This document shows positions 1 to 8,345 of a DNA stretch of 32,471 nt, one piece after another. The first letter of the stretch is position 1; each line of letters opens with the position of its first letter. The position numbers and the translations under genes are program-made. A model generated the notes under the pieces. The model did no database searches and was not told the origin of the DNA. It worked only from the letters and a program-made list of their open reading frames with translations. This DNA is from Dehalococcoidia bacterium (GTDB lineage: Bacteria; Chloroflexota; Dehalococcoidia; Dehalococcoidales; UBA1222): NCBI GenBank assembly GCA_009776515.1, contig WRNP01000006.1, forward strand, positions 1 through 32,471, written 5' to 3'.

Positions 1-122
1 CCCGCCGAGCCGGTGAAGCCTGACAGATAGCGGCGGTTTTCGGCACTGGAAACTAATATCGCCGCCAGTCCTTGCTGCTTGATCTGAGCGCGGAGGCCAG
101 CCAGACGCTTAAGAGTGTTCAT
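1..122 (-). CDS. M24-family Xaa-Pro peptidase, N-terminal fragment
   Basis: Only the first 40 codons are in the window; the gene runs off the left edge. The visible protein begins MNTLKRLAGLRAQIKQQG and continues into an ENRRYLSGFTGSAG-type stretch. That is the hallmark start of the creatinase/prolidase N-terminal domain of PepP/PepQ-like Xaa-Pro aminopeptidases, which release N-terminal residues ahead of proline in the cytoplasm. The metal-binding catalytic domain would lie outside the window, so aminopeptidase versus dipeptidase cannot be decided. The ATG overlaps the 3' end of the recombinase gene by 14 nt, so the two are probably translationally coupled in the topA-xerC operon. Confidence 0.75.
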   Translation of the reverse strand, partial: MNTLKRLAGLRAQIKQQGLAAILVSSAENRRYLSGFTGSA

Positions 123-1059
123 CGCCTGCCTCCGCTTGGGCCATAGGGTGAGAGGCTAGATAGACCTTGCGGGCTTGAGCCTGGGTCACGTGGGTGTAGA
201 TTTGCGTGGTGGCCAGGTTGGCGTGGCCTAGGAGCTCTTGTACGACCCGGAGGTCGGCGCCACCATCAAGCAGGTGAGTGGCAAAGGTATGGCGCAAGAG
301 GTGAGGGTGCACTTTTTTCTCTAGTCCTGCTGCCGCAGCGTACTTCAAGACAAGTTTTTGTATCCAACGGGGGCTGAGACGTTTCCCCTGATAGTTCAAA
401 AAAAGGGCTGGCTCTGTCTTCGTTTTTTCAAATAGCGGGCGGATTATGTTGAGATAGGTGGAGAGGGCTTGGACGGCGGGATAACCCATAATTACCACGC
501 GCTCTCGGTTGCCTTTGCCCAGAACGCGCAGGGTGCGGCCGTCAAGGTCGGCGCTTAGCTTATCCAGGCCGGCAGCCTCGCTTACGCGCAGACCGGCAGC
601 GTAGATGAGCTCCATGACGGCGCGGTCGCGCAAGCCATGTGGCGTGGAGGAGTCGGGGCAACTTAAGAGGCGGTCCATTTCATCTGCGCTCAGAAAGCTT
701 GGCAGGTGCTTGTCCAATTTGGGTGAGGATGCCTCTTCAATGGGGTTGCGGCTTATCAGCTCTTCGCGTAAGAGATAGCGGTAGAAAGAGCGAATAGCCG
801 AAAGCTTGCGCGATAAGGAGACCTTGGCGACTCCTTGGTCTATAAGGTGGCTGAGATAATCGCGCAATAAACGCTTGTCCACCGCTTCCAGCGAGGCTAC
901 CCCGTGCTGTGTCAGAAATTGGAGAAAGCCCTTTTCGTTATCACCGATGTTTCCTCTGATATCGCTTTTGTAATTGCGTACGGTATAGCGCGAGGCGTGC
1001 CTTTCGGCCTCTAGGTAGATCAGGTAGCGGTCGAGATAGCCATTAAAATTATTTGACAT
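109..1059 (-). CDS. xerC: Tyrosine recombinase XerC/XerD family
   Basis: This is a 316-residue site-specific tyrosine recombinase, the usual Xer length; Xer proteins resolve chromosome dimers at dif sites. An N-terminal SAM-like core-binding domain occupies about residues 1-105, followed by the catalytic domain. The full catalytic set is visible: R158 (GLRVSE), K182 (GKGNRE), H253 and R256 (HPHLLRH), H279 (LLGHA) and the nucleophile Y288 (IYTHV). The reading frame extends 46 codons further upstream into topA, but the ATG at 1057-1059 gives the family-standard start and lies 11 nt after topA. XerC is preferred over XerD because topA-xerC adjacency is common in Gram-positive-like gene orders; the sequence alone does not settle it. 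Confidence 0.88.
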   Translation of the reverse strand: MSNNFNGYLDRYLIYLEAERHASRYTVRNYKSDIRGNIGDNEKGFLQFLTQHGVASLEAVDKRLLRDYLSHLIDQGVAKVSLSRKLSAIRSFYRYLLREELISRNPIEEASSPKLDKHLPSFLSADEMDRLLSCPDSSTPHGLRDRAVMELIYAAGLRVSEAAGLDKLSADLDGRTLRVLGKGNRERVVIMGYPAVQALSTYLNIIRPLFEKTKTEPALFLNYQGKRLSPRWIQKLVLKYAAAAGLEKKVHPHLLRHTFATHLLDGGADLRVVQELLGHANLATTQIYTHVTQAQARKVYLASHPMAQAEAGDEHS

Positions 1060-1070
1060 AGTGGATCTGG

Positions 1071-3263
1071 CTAACCTTTCTTGCCGACCCGGGCCCTGGA
1101 TGGCTTCTTTGAAGCCGGTCGTGCCTTGCTGGCGGATCGTACTTGTCTGCCCAATGGGGGTGGGGCGTTGTGTTTTCCGCCTCGGCGTTTGCTGCATTCA
1201 TAGCAGCGTACTTGCTTACCTGCCTCCATGAGCAGACCGCCGCACTTTGGGCAAGGCTCCATAAGAGGGCGATAGTTAAGGGCGAACTTATGCTTGGGGA
1301 ATTTATCGCATCCGTAGAACAGCTTGCCTTTTTTACTGTAGCGACCGACAAGCATCCCTTGTTCCGGGCAGCCGGGGCAGGGGACGCCCGTGCTGATGCG
1401 GAATGACTGCCGGAAGATGCAGGTGGGGCACTCCATGTATTTGCCATAGCGCCCGACTTTCACCAGCAGCTTTTCTTTGTTGCACTGGGGGCAGATATCC
1501 TCTGAGACTTCTGGGGCAAGCTCAATCTTCTCAATACTTTCTGAGGCTCTGGAAAGATTATCCTCCAGCGGTCCGTAAAAACCGCGCACCACTCGTACCC
1601 AATCCTCGGCATCGCTGACGATCTTGTCCAGTTCGTCCTCAATGCGTGCGGTATAGTCGATGTTAACGATGTCGCTGAAATTATTGGCCAACAGATCGGT
1701 GACCAACTCCCCAAGCTCAGTCGGCTTGAAAGCACCGGCTTCTTTGATCACGTATTCGCGATCTAAAATAGTGGAGAGGATGGGGGCATAGGTGGAAGGC
1801 CGGCCGATACCGTTTTGTTCCAATATCTTAATAAGAGTAGCCTCGGTGTAGCGGGATGGTGGTTTGGTAAAGCTCTGTGTAGGGGTAAGGCCCAGTAGCG
1901 TGAGCGCCTCGCCCTTAATTAACTTCGGCAGGCTGGCAAGAGGGAGCTTATCATCTTCGTCGTCTTTCTGCTCGGCATAGAGGGCTATGAATCCCGGGAA
2001 GACATTGACCGAACAGGTGGCGTGTAGAAGATAGCGGTTTTTCGCAGTTTTGGGCTTGGCCTCTACGTCAACAGCCGTATTCTCAAAAACCGCCTCTGCC
2101 ATTTGACTGGCGACCATCCTCTGCCAGATAAGTTGATAGAGCCGTAGCTGATCGTTGGTGAGATAGGGCTTGAGGTTGCTGGGCTCGCGATCAATACGGG
2201 TAGGCCGGATGGCCTCATGAGCCTCTTGGGCGCCCTTTACCTTTCGGGCATAGACCCGGGGGCGCTCGGGCAGATACTCAGCGCCATATTTGCTCTTGAT
2301 AAATTCGCGTGTTTCAGCCAAGGCCTCCTTGGCTATGTGAGTGGAGTCGGTGCGCATATAGGTAATCAGACCGACCTCCCCCTCAACCCCGGTGTTTAGT
2401 CCTTCGTAGAGCTGCTGCGCCAGCGCCATGGTTTTTTTGGCGGTAAAATGGTGGCGTCGCCAGGCCTCTTGCTGTAGGGTGCTGGTGATGAAGGGAGGGG
2501 CAGGAGAGCGTTTGGTATTCTTGGTCGTCACCTTGAGAACGGCGTAAGCGGCACTGTCCAGCTCTTCAAGCAGGGCATCTGCCATCTTTTTGTTGGGGAT
2601 GCTTATTTTGCCGCCAGCGGCGAATCCAATCAAGGTGGCCTGGAAATTGGGGCCGGCTCCTTTGGTTTTCTTGAGCTTGGCCTCAATGGTCCAGTATTCC
2701 TGGGGTTTGAAAGCCTCAATTTCACGCTCGCGGTCAACCACGATCTTTACCGCCACCGATTGCACCCTGCCGGCTGAGAGGCCACGTCTGATTTTACGCC
2801 ATAGCAAAGGGCTGATCTGATAACCTACCAACCGGTCCAAGATACGCCTAGCCTGTTGAGCATTAACCATGCGGAGGTTGAGTTCGCGGGGATGGGCAAA
2901 AGCATCTTTGATGGCCGAGGCGGTGATTTCGTGGAAAACGACACGCTTGAAAGACTTAGTGCCTGATTCTGTCAGCTGCGCCAGGTGCCAAGCGATGGCC
3001 TCCCCTTCGCGGTCGGGGTCGGTGGCGAGGTATACAATGCCAGCTTTTGCGGCGGCACCCTTAAGGTCCTTTACCGTTTGGCTCTTGTCGCGTGAGACAA
3101 CATACTTTGGCTCAAAATCGTGCTCTACATCCACTCCGAGGCTACTTTTGGGCAGATCACGCACATGACCCATGGAGGCCTTGATGACATAGCTTGTACC
3201 CAGCATTTTGCTCAAGGTGCGAGCCTTAGCCGGCGATTCAACGATGACTAAGCTTTTCTTCAT
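1071..3263 (-). CDS. topA: DNA topoisomerase I (type IA)
   Basis: This 730-residue protein relaxes negative supercoils by transient single-strand cleavage. The N-terminal TOPRIM domain begins KSLVIVESPAKA (E9) and carries the acidic triad D82-x-D84-x-E86 in TDPDREGE. The active-site tyrosine is Y302 in GLITYMRTDST. RPSTYAPILSTI is the conserved motif of the later core domain. Three C-terminal zinc ribbons with CxxC pairs (CPQC/CPTC, CPGC, CPKC/CYEC) end in a basic tail rich in K and R. It is the first gene of the topA-xerC-peptidase operon. The ATG at 3261-3263 follows a weak purine-rich site and a good promoter. Confidence 0.97.
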   Translation of the reverse strand: MKKSLVIVESPAKARTLSKMLGTSYVIKASMGHVRDLPKSSLGVDVEHDFEPKYVVSRDKSQTVKDLKGAAAKAGIVYLATDPDREGEAIAWHLAQLTESGTKSFKRVVFHEITASAIKDAFAHPRELNLRMVNAQQARRILDRLVGYQISPLLWRKIRRGLSAGRVQSVAVKIVVDREREIEAFKPQEYWTIEAKLKKTKGAGPNFQATLIGFAAGGKISIPNKKMADALLEELDSAAYAVLKVTTKNTKRSPAPPFITSTLQQEAWRRHHFTAKKTMALAQQLYEGLNTGVEGEVGLITYMRTDSTHIAKEALAETREFIKSKYGAEYLPERPRVYARKVKGAQEAHEAIRPTRIDREPSNLKPYLTNDQLRLYQLIWQRMVASQMAEAVFENTAVDVEAKPKTAKNRYLLHATCSVNVFPGFIALYAEQKDDEDDKLPLASLPKLIKGEALTLLGLTPTQSFTKPPSRYTEATLIKILEQNGIGRPSTYAPILSTILDREYVIKEAGAFKPTELGELVTDLLANNFSDIVNIDYTARIEDELDKIVSDAEDWVRVVRGFYGPLEDNLSRASESIEKIELAPEVSEDICPQCNKEKLLVKVGRYGKYMECPTCIFRQSFRISTGVPCPGCPEQGMLVGRYSKKGKLFYGCDKFPKHKFALNYRPLMEPCPKCGGLLMEAGKQVRCYECSKRRGGKHNAPPPLGRQVRSASKARPASKKPSRARVGKKG

Positions 3264-3289
3264 GGTGGTCTTTCTAATCTGTTTTTTCT

Positions 3290-3318
3290 ATTCTAACATG
3301 GGGTACGGAGGGTGGCAA
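3290..3318 (-). promoter_or_regulatory. Putative sigma70-type promoter for topA
   Basis: On the minus strand TTGCCA (3318-3313) and TAGAAT (3295-3290) are separated by exactly 17 nt, and the start codon of topA lies about 27 nt beyond the -10 box. It faces away from the lipoprotein gene. Only the box match and spacing support it. Confidence 0.5.
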
Positions 3319-3454
3319 CGAAGCCGACAGTTATCCGTTCGCCCCATCCTTGCCAACATGGCTGGTGTCAAATCATGCGGATGGCAGAAGATACCATGAC
3401 GGGCGCATTGTCAGGCATAGCAGCCGGTGTGTTCCCGTTGAACCTGAGGAAATG

Positions 3455-3463
3455 TGGTATAGT
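3455..3463 (+). promoter_or_regulatory. Putative extended -10 promoter for the lipoprotein gene
   Basis: TGGTATAGT is an extended -10 element (TGn-TATAGT). A TTGAAC at 3438-3443 is too close (14 nt) to be an ideal -35. Transcription would give a leader of about 100 nt before the GTG at 3568. The remainder of the 3264-3567 gap shows no recognisable gene. Confidence 0.35.
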
Positions 3464-3567
3464 AAGGACCTTGGCAGCCGCAAGGGTCGAGGGAAAGGGG
3501 CTTTAGGAAAAGCATTGCCACTCATTATGCTAAGGACGTTGAACAAGGAATTACAGGAGGCATGGGC

Positions 3568-5133
3568 GTGAAAAAAACATTAATGCTTGTTGCGACCATC
3601 GCGCTCGCAGTATTTATATTTACAGCTTGTGGTGGCGGCGGGAACGGTGGTACAAGCTCCAGTAGCAGTACTCCGGCGGTTTCAAATAGTAGTGGCGCAA
3701 CATTAGAAACCACTGTTGCGCCAAGCTCTGCCGTCCATACAGAATCGGGGAGTAGCACCCCGCCAGCTTCAATTAACAGCAATAGCACAGCCTCGGGAAC
3801 CACCGTTCCGCCAAGCTCCCTTCGTACTACAAAGCCGTTCGTCAATTCTGACGATGACCCCGCTGATGGCATTTATGTTTCTCCGGGTGGCAATGACGCT
3901 GTGGCAACCGGTTCAATTGACGCGCCGTATAAGAGCATTATCGCGGCTTTGGCAGCTGCGGAGCCTGGCGATACGATAATTCTGCGCGGCGGCCGTTACT
4001 ATGAAGGTGAAAATGTCCGAGTGCGCAGACCTAATATCACCATAAAGTCTGCAAGCGGTGAATGGGCGATCATTGACCTAACTATCTGCAATCCTGGCCA
4101 CGAGGAAGACTCCGGGGTATATTTCGATGTTGATTCGTCAGGCGGTAAGCTGCAAAGCGTCGAAGTCATAGGAGGATATTACGCTGTTTGTCTGGAAACC
4201 AAATGGCGCTGGATGGGTGATGACGATTGGGCGGCGGCGTCCGATATCATCATTGAGGGTTGCGTTTTGCATGACTCACGATACGACGTCGTAAAAATCA
4301 AACCTAATTGTGATAACGTCATCATCCGCAACAACGAAATTTTTAATTCAGGACGGGCAGAAATCGATGAGCCCTACTGGCTCGACGGAGAAGCAAATGC
4401 TGAAGGCATTGATAATGTCAACGGCGACAATATGTTAGTTCAAGACAATTACATTCATGATATCGGCGGAAACGGGATTTACGCTAAAGGCGGGGCAACC
4501 GATGTACTGATTGAAAACAACCACATTGAGCGCATATTCGGTGCCGGGATCATGGTTGGCTTTGATACCAGTCCGGAATGGTTTGATATCACGGTTAACC
4601 CGCGGTATTACGAGAATATTGGTTGCGTTGTACGCAATAACCTGATTATTGATACAGGCTGGGAGGGTATCGGTTTTTATGGTTCCAAGGATGCGCAGGT
4701 TTATAACAACACCTTGGTTAATGTAGATAATGGCGGATTGTATCACAGCGCGATTTACTTTGGGCTGACATATCAGGATTGGGAGCCTTATGCTGGCCGT
4801 CCTGCTAGCATCAACCCGAACATTCATCACAATATTGTATGCCAGCCGGCATCTTTCAGCCGCCAAATGATAGAGATCCGCTATTCAAACGATCTTGGAG
4901 GCATGTCTGCTCTCGACGGCAATCCGGTGATGGGTAACAACTGCTATTATATTATCGGTAACAGCGCATTATTTACGGATCATAGACCGGGAAGCACCTT
5001 GGAAAATATGGGGCTCTCTGACTGGCAAGCTCATATCGGCGGGGATGACGGCTCGATTGAGGTCGACCCCGCCCTTGATGCCGATTATATACCTACTAAC
5101 CCGCAGTGTGCCGGCATGGGGATGGTAAAGTAA
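3568..5133 (+). CDS. Lipoprotein with right-handed parallel beta-helix (pectate-lyase-like)
   Basis: This is a secreted, lipid-anchored protein of 521 residues. The N-terminus MKKTLMLVATIALAVFIFTAC is a lipoprotein signal peptide with lipobox FTAC and lipidated C21, followed by a Gly/Ser/Thr/Pro linker to about residue 90. The section around residues 95-160 (GIYVSPGGNDAVATGSIDAPYKSI, then PGDTIILRGGRYYEG) is the DUF1565/PL9-type opening of a beta-helix. It is followed by many short turns of the form VIIRNNEIFNS, LVQDNYIHDI and VLIENNHIERI. The GTG at 3568 is chosen because AGGAGG (3555-3560) lies 7 nt upstream; the ATG at 3562 would have only 1 nt spacing. A polysaccharide-binding or polysaccharide-cleaving role is plausible; no catalytic residues were assigned. 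Confidence 0.85.
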   Translation: MKKTLMLVATIALAVFIFTACGGGGNGGTSSSSSTPAVSNSSGATLETTVAPSSAVHTESGSSTPPASINSNSTASGTTVPPSSLRTTKPFVNSDDDPADGIYVSPGGNDAVATGSIDAPYKSIIAALAAAEPGDTIILRGGRYYEGENVRVRRPNITIKSASGEWAIIDLTICNPGHEEDSGVYFDVDSSGGKLQSVEVIGGYYAVCLETKWRWMGDDDWAAASDIIIEGCVLHDSRYDVVKIKPNCDNVIIRNNEIFNSGRAEIDEPYWLDGEANAEGIDNVNGDNMLVQDNYIHDIGGNGIYAKGGATDVLIENNHIERIFGAGIMVGFDTSPEWFDITVNPRYYENIGCVVRNNLIIDTGWEGIGFYGSKDAQVYNNTLVNVDNGGLYHSAIYFGLTYQDWEPYAGRPASINPNIHHNIVCQPASFSRQMIEIRYSNDLGGMSALDGNPVMGNNCYYIIGNSALFTDHRPGSTLENMGLSDWQAHIGGDDGSIEVDPALDADYIPTNPQCAGMGMVK

Positions 5134-5439
5134 GGCGACGAAGTATTATTTAAGTAGAAAGAAACACGTTCTGGAAACCCAGTATGGTCACATAGGTTCT
5201 AGCAAATATAGCCAAACGAGATGAAGAAGCAATTTTGTCTGCCCTTACTTTGGCCGTACTCTCTGCCTGCCAGATTGAAACCGCGTAAATGGTAACTATT
5301 ACGGAAACCGCGACCTCAATGATGGCGCTCATTCTTGTTGCTCCGCCCATGCCGGATGATTTCTATATCGTTTATCAATCGTCTGTCGGCGCATTGCTGG
5401 ATACAAAAAATAACGTTCTTGGTGTTAGATCGGGCAATT
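5134..5439 (+). other. Gap with apparent gene remnants
   Basis: No intact gene is recognised. Two short protein-like stretches are visible on the plus strand. One runs to a stop near 5288 (frame reading RDEEAILSALTLAVLSACQIETA). The other is an open frame from an ATG at 5289 to 5477 (62 codons) ending YEYVFADNCNDW, which would overlap the next gene by 38 nt. Neither has a good ribosome-binding site. They may be debris of an inactivated gene or chance. Confidence 0.3.
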
Positions 5440-6630
5440 ATGAGTATGTCTTCGCAGACAACTGCAACGATTGGTAAAATTCATGATATCTTGGTGGTCG
5501 GTGCGGGGCCGGTGGGTTGCCGGGTGGCGGCGGAGGTTGCCCGAGCCGGCTACGACGTGGTTATTATGGAGCAGAAGCCCTCGCTGGATAGTCGGATTTG
5601 CTGCACTGCCCTAGTAAGCGATGAGTGCCTGAAACGGTTTGATCTAGCCCCAGAATTGATTGCTAAGTCTTTTGATGGCGCCATGGTCTTCCCCCCGGCG
5701 GGGGAGGCAATATCCGTAAGGCGCGACAGGGTTCAGGCACATGCCCTAGGCCGTCCGGCGCTTGACCGGCGGCTTTACCAAGTGGCGATGGCGCATGGTG
5801 CCCAAGGTCTTTTTGGGGCCCGGGTTACAGCTCTCTTGCCGGATGATGACGGCATCATCGCTAAGGTTTCCAGGGATGGCCTACCAGAGGAGGTCAGGGC
5901 CCGGGCGGCGGTTTTGGCCGCAGGCTTTGGCTCTAGGCTTCCCGGCAGTCTTGGTCTGAAGAGTGCCGCAGACTGGACTATTGGTGTGCAGGCCGAAGCG
6001 GAGATGGCCAAGGATGTGGGGGTTGAGGTTTATGTTGGCCGGACATTCGCACCAGGGTTTTTTGCCTGGCTGGTGCCCGTTGCCCCGAACCGAGCCCATA
6101 TCGGGCTTATGGCGCGCCGTAGGGCAAAAGCCAATTTCGTAAGCTTTTTGGAACGGTTGTGCAACAGTGGCAAAGTGGAGGGAAGTACACCCCCGGATTT
6201 TCGAGGCATTACCTTGGGTCTGCCACCCCGAACTTATGGTGAGCGTTTTCTGGTAGCTGGCGACCTAGCCGGTCAGGTAAAACCTCTCACCGGAGGCGGT
6301 TTGTATTTTGGCTTGCTTTGTGCTGATATCGCCGCGCGTCACTTAACGGCTGCTTTGGGCAAGGATGATCTGTCTGCCAGGGCGCTGGCGGCCTATGAGC
6401 AGGAGTGGCGCGCTCTGCTGGAACGTGAGCTGAGGCTGGGACGGCATGCTCGCCGAGCCTTTGAGCTCCTTGGGGACCGCCAGTTGGGTTTTTTGTTCGG
6501 CCTAGCCAGACGTTACGCTTTGGCTGAACGCTTGGCACGGAGCGATGACATCGGTTTTGATTGGCATGGTGCCGCCCTTAGCCGGGCGTGGTGCCTTTTG
6601 AATCCATTCAATCTTAAGGAGTGTAAGTGA
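5440..6630 (+). CDS. FAD-dependent oxidoreductase, geranylgeranyl reductase family
   Basis: This is a flavoprotein of about 396 residues. The N-terminal Rossmann motif reads DILVVGAGPVGCRVAAEVA, followed by a glutamate-ended strand (VVIMEQKP). A CC pair follows in SRICCTALVS, and the conserved GDLAGQVKPLTGGGLYFGL segment near residues 270-288 is the second FAD-contact motif of the family. Members reduce isoprenoid double bonds or act as electron-transfer flavoproteins; the substrate cannot be read here. Two in-frame ATGs (5440 and 5446) are possible and neither has a strong Shine-Dalgarno; the first is given. The stop TGA overlaps the GTG start of the next gene, so the two form a coupled pair. 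Confidence 0.82.
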   Translation: MSMSSQTTATIGKIHDILVVGAGPVGCRVAAEVARAGYDVVIMEQKPSLDSRICCTALVSDECLKRFDLAPELIAKSFDGAMVFPPAGEAISVRRDRVQAHALGRPALDRRLYQVAMAHGAQGLFGARVTALLPDDDGIIAKVSRDGLPEEVRARAAVLAAGFGSRLPGSLGLKSAADWTIGVQAEAEMAKDVGVEVYVGRTFAPGFFAWLVPVAPNRAHIGLMARRRAKANFVSFLERLCNSGKVEGSTPPDFRGITLGLPPRTYGERFLVAGDLAGQVKPLTGGGLYFGLLCADIAARHLTAALGKDDLSARALAAYEQEWRALLERELRLGRHARRAFELLGDRQLGFLFGLARRYALAERLARSDDIGFDWHGAALSRAWCLLNPFNLKECK

Positions 6631-7427
6631 CGGAGCAAGCAGTAACGGTGGAAAGTGCACTGGAAAACTATTTAGCCGATCATCCGGTGGTTGAAGCGAC
6701 GGAACAGGTCGAACTAAAGCGCTTTGAGCAGTGGCTGGGCAAGACCAAAATCCTGGCCGGTCTTAAGCCTTTGGATATGGAGCATTATGCTGGGCGATTT
6801 TCTCCTTCTGACCCGGATGGTAGCCGCAAACTGGAGATCGTGCGGAGATTCTTAGCCTATACCCGTGACCAGGGATGGACGGCAACCAATCTGGGTATTC
6901 ACCTTAAGGCTAAAAAAAGCAAGCCCAAAGTCGGTGGCGTCACGCGTGCCGTGAGGCCCGAGCTGGCGGTGCTTACCCGGCAGGGATATGTTGATCTAGT
7001 GCGGGAACTGGCGGAACTTAAGGTCCAGCGTCCGCAGGTGCTGGAAGAGATTCGCCGCGCTGCTGCCGATAAGGACTTTCGGGAAAATGCCCCGCTCCAG
7101 GCTGCTCGGGAACAACTGGGGCATATTGATGGGCGCATCCAAGAACTTACGGCTACCATCAAATCAGCGAGTATCATCGGTGAAGTGGGGACGGGAGGAG
7201 ATCGCATGGCGGTGGGCGACACCATTATCCTGGTCGAGACGGTGTCTGAGCAGACCCTAGAGTATACCGTTGTCGGTCCCAAGGAGACCAATCCTGCGAA
7301 GGGCAGAATCTCGCATATCTCGCCCATAGGCCGAGCGGTAATTGGGAAATCCTTGGGGGACGTGATTGAGGTTGCCACGCCGGCTGGGAGTCACTGTTAT
7401 CGGATTAAGGGCATACAAAAATGTTAG
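6627..7427 (+). CDS. GreA/GreB-family elongation factor with N-terminal SAM-like extension
   Basis: The protein has 266 residues, about 100 longer than ordinary GreA. Residues about 113-182 form the coiled coil, with the acidic tip D150-F-R-E153 in the place of the GreA D-x-x-E that stimulates RNA polymerase transcript cleavage. Residues about 187-266 are the FKBP-like C-terminal domain (VGDTIILVET to GDVIEVATPAGSHCYRI). Residues about 1-100 are helical and resemble the core-binding SAM-like domain of tyrosine recombinases (short helices, KLEIVRRFLAYTRDQGW). The GTG start overlaps the upstream stop (GTGA) and has AAGGAG close upstream. It probably rescues stalled RNA polymerase; what the extra domain binds is unknown. 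Confidence 0.85.
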   Translation: MTEQAVTVESALENYLADHPVVEATEQVELKRFEQWLGKTKILAGLKPLDMEHYAGRFSPSDPDGSRKLEIVRRFLAYTRDQGWTATNLGIHLKAKKSKPKVGGVTRAVRPELAVLTRQGYVDLVRELAELKVQRPQVLEEIRRAAADKDFRENAPLQAAREQLGHIDGRIQELTATIKSASIIGEVGTGGDRMAVGDTIILVETVSEQTLEYTVVGPKETNPAKGRISHISPIGRAVIGKSLGDVIEVATPAGSHCYRIKGIQKC

Positions 7428-7445
7428 ATTTTGCCAATAAATCTA

Positions 7446-7472
7446 TTGACACCGCCCAGCGGCTGAGATAAT
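7446..7472 (+). promoter_or_regulatory. Putative promoter for the small membrane protein
   Basis: A consensus TTGACA (7446-7451) is followed after 15 nt by GATAAT (7467-7472). TAATCT two bases further on would give 17 nt. A start near 7480 leaves a leader of about 22 nt containing GGGAGG. Confidence 0.5.
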
Positions 7473-7502
7473 CTGATGAAAAATAACTTGGGAGGGCAAT
7501 AG

Positions 7503-7820
7503 ATGGCCGGGAATAACGATATCCAGGAAAATACTGCGGGTCTACTTTGTTACTGCCCCGCTAGCATTGGCTTAATTGCCAGCATTGTATTTCTGATCAT
7601 TGATAAGAGAAAGTTTGTGCGCTTTTGCGCTATCCAGTCACTGCTTTTGTATGTCGTGATGATAGTACTTTCGGTGTTCTTGTGGTTGATGCTATTTGTC
7701 GGGATAATTATTACGCTGGCGATGCTTGCCCTTTGGATCATCCTGATGGTTAAGGCTTATCAGCACGAGATGTTCAAGTTGCCGGTGCTGGGGAACCTTG
7801 CTGACCAATGGTCTAATTAA
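7503..7820 (+). CDS. Small integral membrane protein, Tic20-like/UPF0132 (DUF4870-type)
   Basis: This 105-residue protein shows the family pattern. A short polar start ends in NTAGLLCYCPASIGLIASIVFLI. A charged loop with KRKFVRFCAIQSLLL follows, then two or three further hydrophobic helices, and a C-terminal segment ending in LGNLADQW. It should sit in the cytoplasmic membrane with no large soluble part. GGGAGG lies 6 nt before the ATG and it has its own promoter, so it is not part of the greA operon. No specific function is known for the family. Confidence 0.75.
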   Translation: MAGNNDIQENTAGLLCYCPASIGLIASIVFLIIDKRKFVRFCAIQSLLLYVVMIVLSVFLWLMLFVGIIITLAMLALWIILMVKAYQHEMFKLPVLGNLADQWSN

Positions 7821-7839
7821 GGCTGCCACCGTTTGATAG

Positions 7840-7873
7840 ATAGGCCGGTTACCTTCGCAGGTGGCTGGCCTAT
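7840..7873 (+). terminator. Hairpin between two convergent membrane-protein genes
   Basis: ATAGGCCGGTTACC (7840-7853) can pair along its full 14 nt with GGTGGCTGGCCTAT (7860-7873), with loop TTCGCA. Three of the pairs are G-U in plus-strand RNA. It starts 20 nt after the upstream stop codon and ends at the minus gene's stop. There is no U tract, so termination is an inference. Confidence 0.5.
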
Positions 7874-8115
7874 TAAATTATGCCGCCGCCTATAATGAGT
7901 CGTATGGCGGAAATGATGAGCACTATGGAACAGACAATGGTGCCGATAAAGCCCAATACCCGTCCATTATTGCGCTGTACTCCCATCAGGCTTGTCACCA
8001 GACCGATACAGACGAATGGCACCAAGAACCAGTTGAGCCATCCATGGAAAGGAATTATGGCTACAAGCATGAAAACCAAGCTTACCGCTGATATTAGAAA
8101 ACCGATATAGCCCAC
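7873..8115 (-). CDS. Small hypothetical membrane protein
   Basis: This is an 80-residue, almost wholly hydrophobic protein with three likely membrane segments: GYIGFLISAVSLVFMLVAII, WLNWFLVPFVCIGLVTSLMG, and VLGFIGTIVCSIVLIISAIRL. A short RNNGR loop lies between the last two. The start is GTG at 8113-8115, supported by AGGAG six nt upstream. A TATAAT box (8150-8145 on the minus strand) lies about 30 nt upstream, without a clear -35. I do not recognise a characterised family. Convergent overlap with the hairpin at 7840-7873 suggests a shared termination site. Confidence 0.65.
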   Translation of the reverse strand: MGYIGFLISAVSLVFMLVAIIPFHGWLNWFLVPFVCIGLVTSLMGVQRNNGRVLGFIGTIVCSIVLIISAIRLIIGGGII

Positions 8116-8345
8116 AGCCGACTCCTTTGGGTATTGTATGAACTATTATACAGTATGGGCTAGGCCGATCATAGACCAAGCGCACTGGTCGTTTCCGCGC
8201 AAACAATACGTCAAGAGTGCGCGTCGGTGTTGGTAAGTTTTGCGGGATATCTGAGGATATAGTGTGCTGCGGACGGGCATTTATAAATAGACGCTGCTGA
8301 TGCTACAAATCCCCCTTTTGCTGGCGGAGGAAAGCAGGCATTTCG

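Noticed and set aside
1049..1447. 132-codon minus-strand frame across the topA C-terminus
   Set aside because: It is out of frame with the zinc-ribbon region of topA, which has clear CxxC motifs in its own frame.
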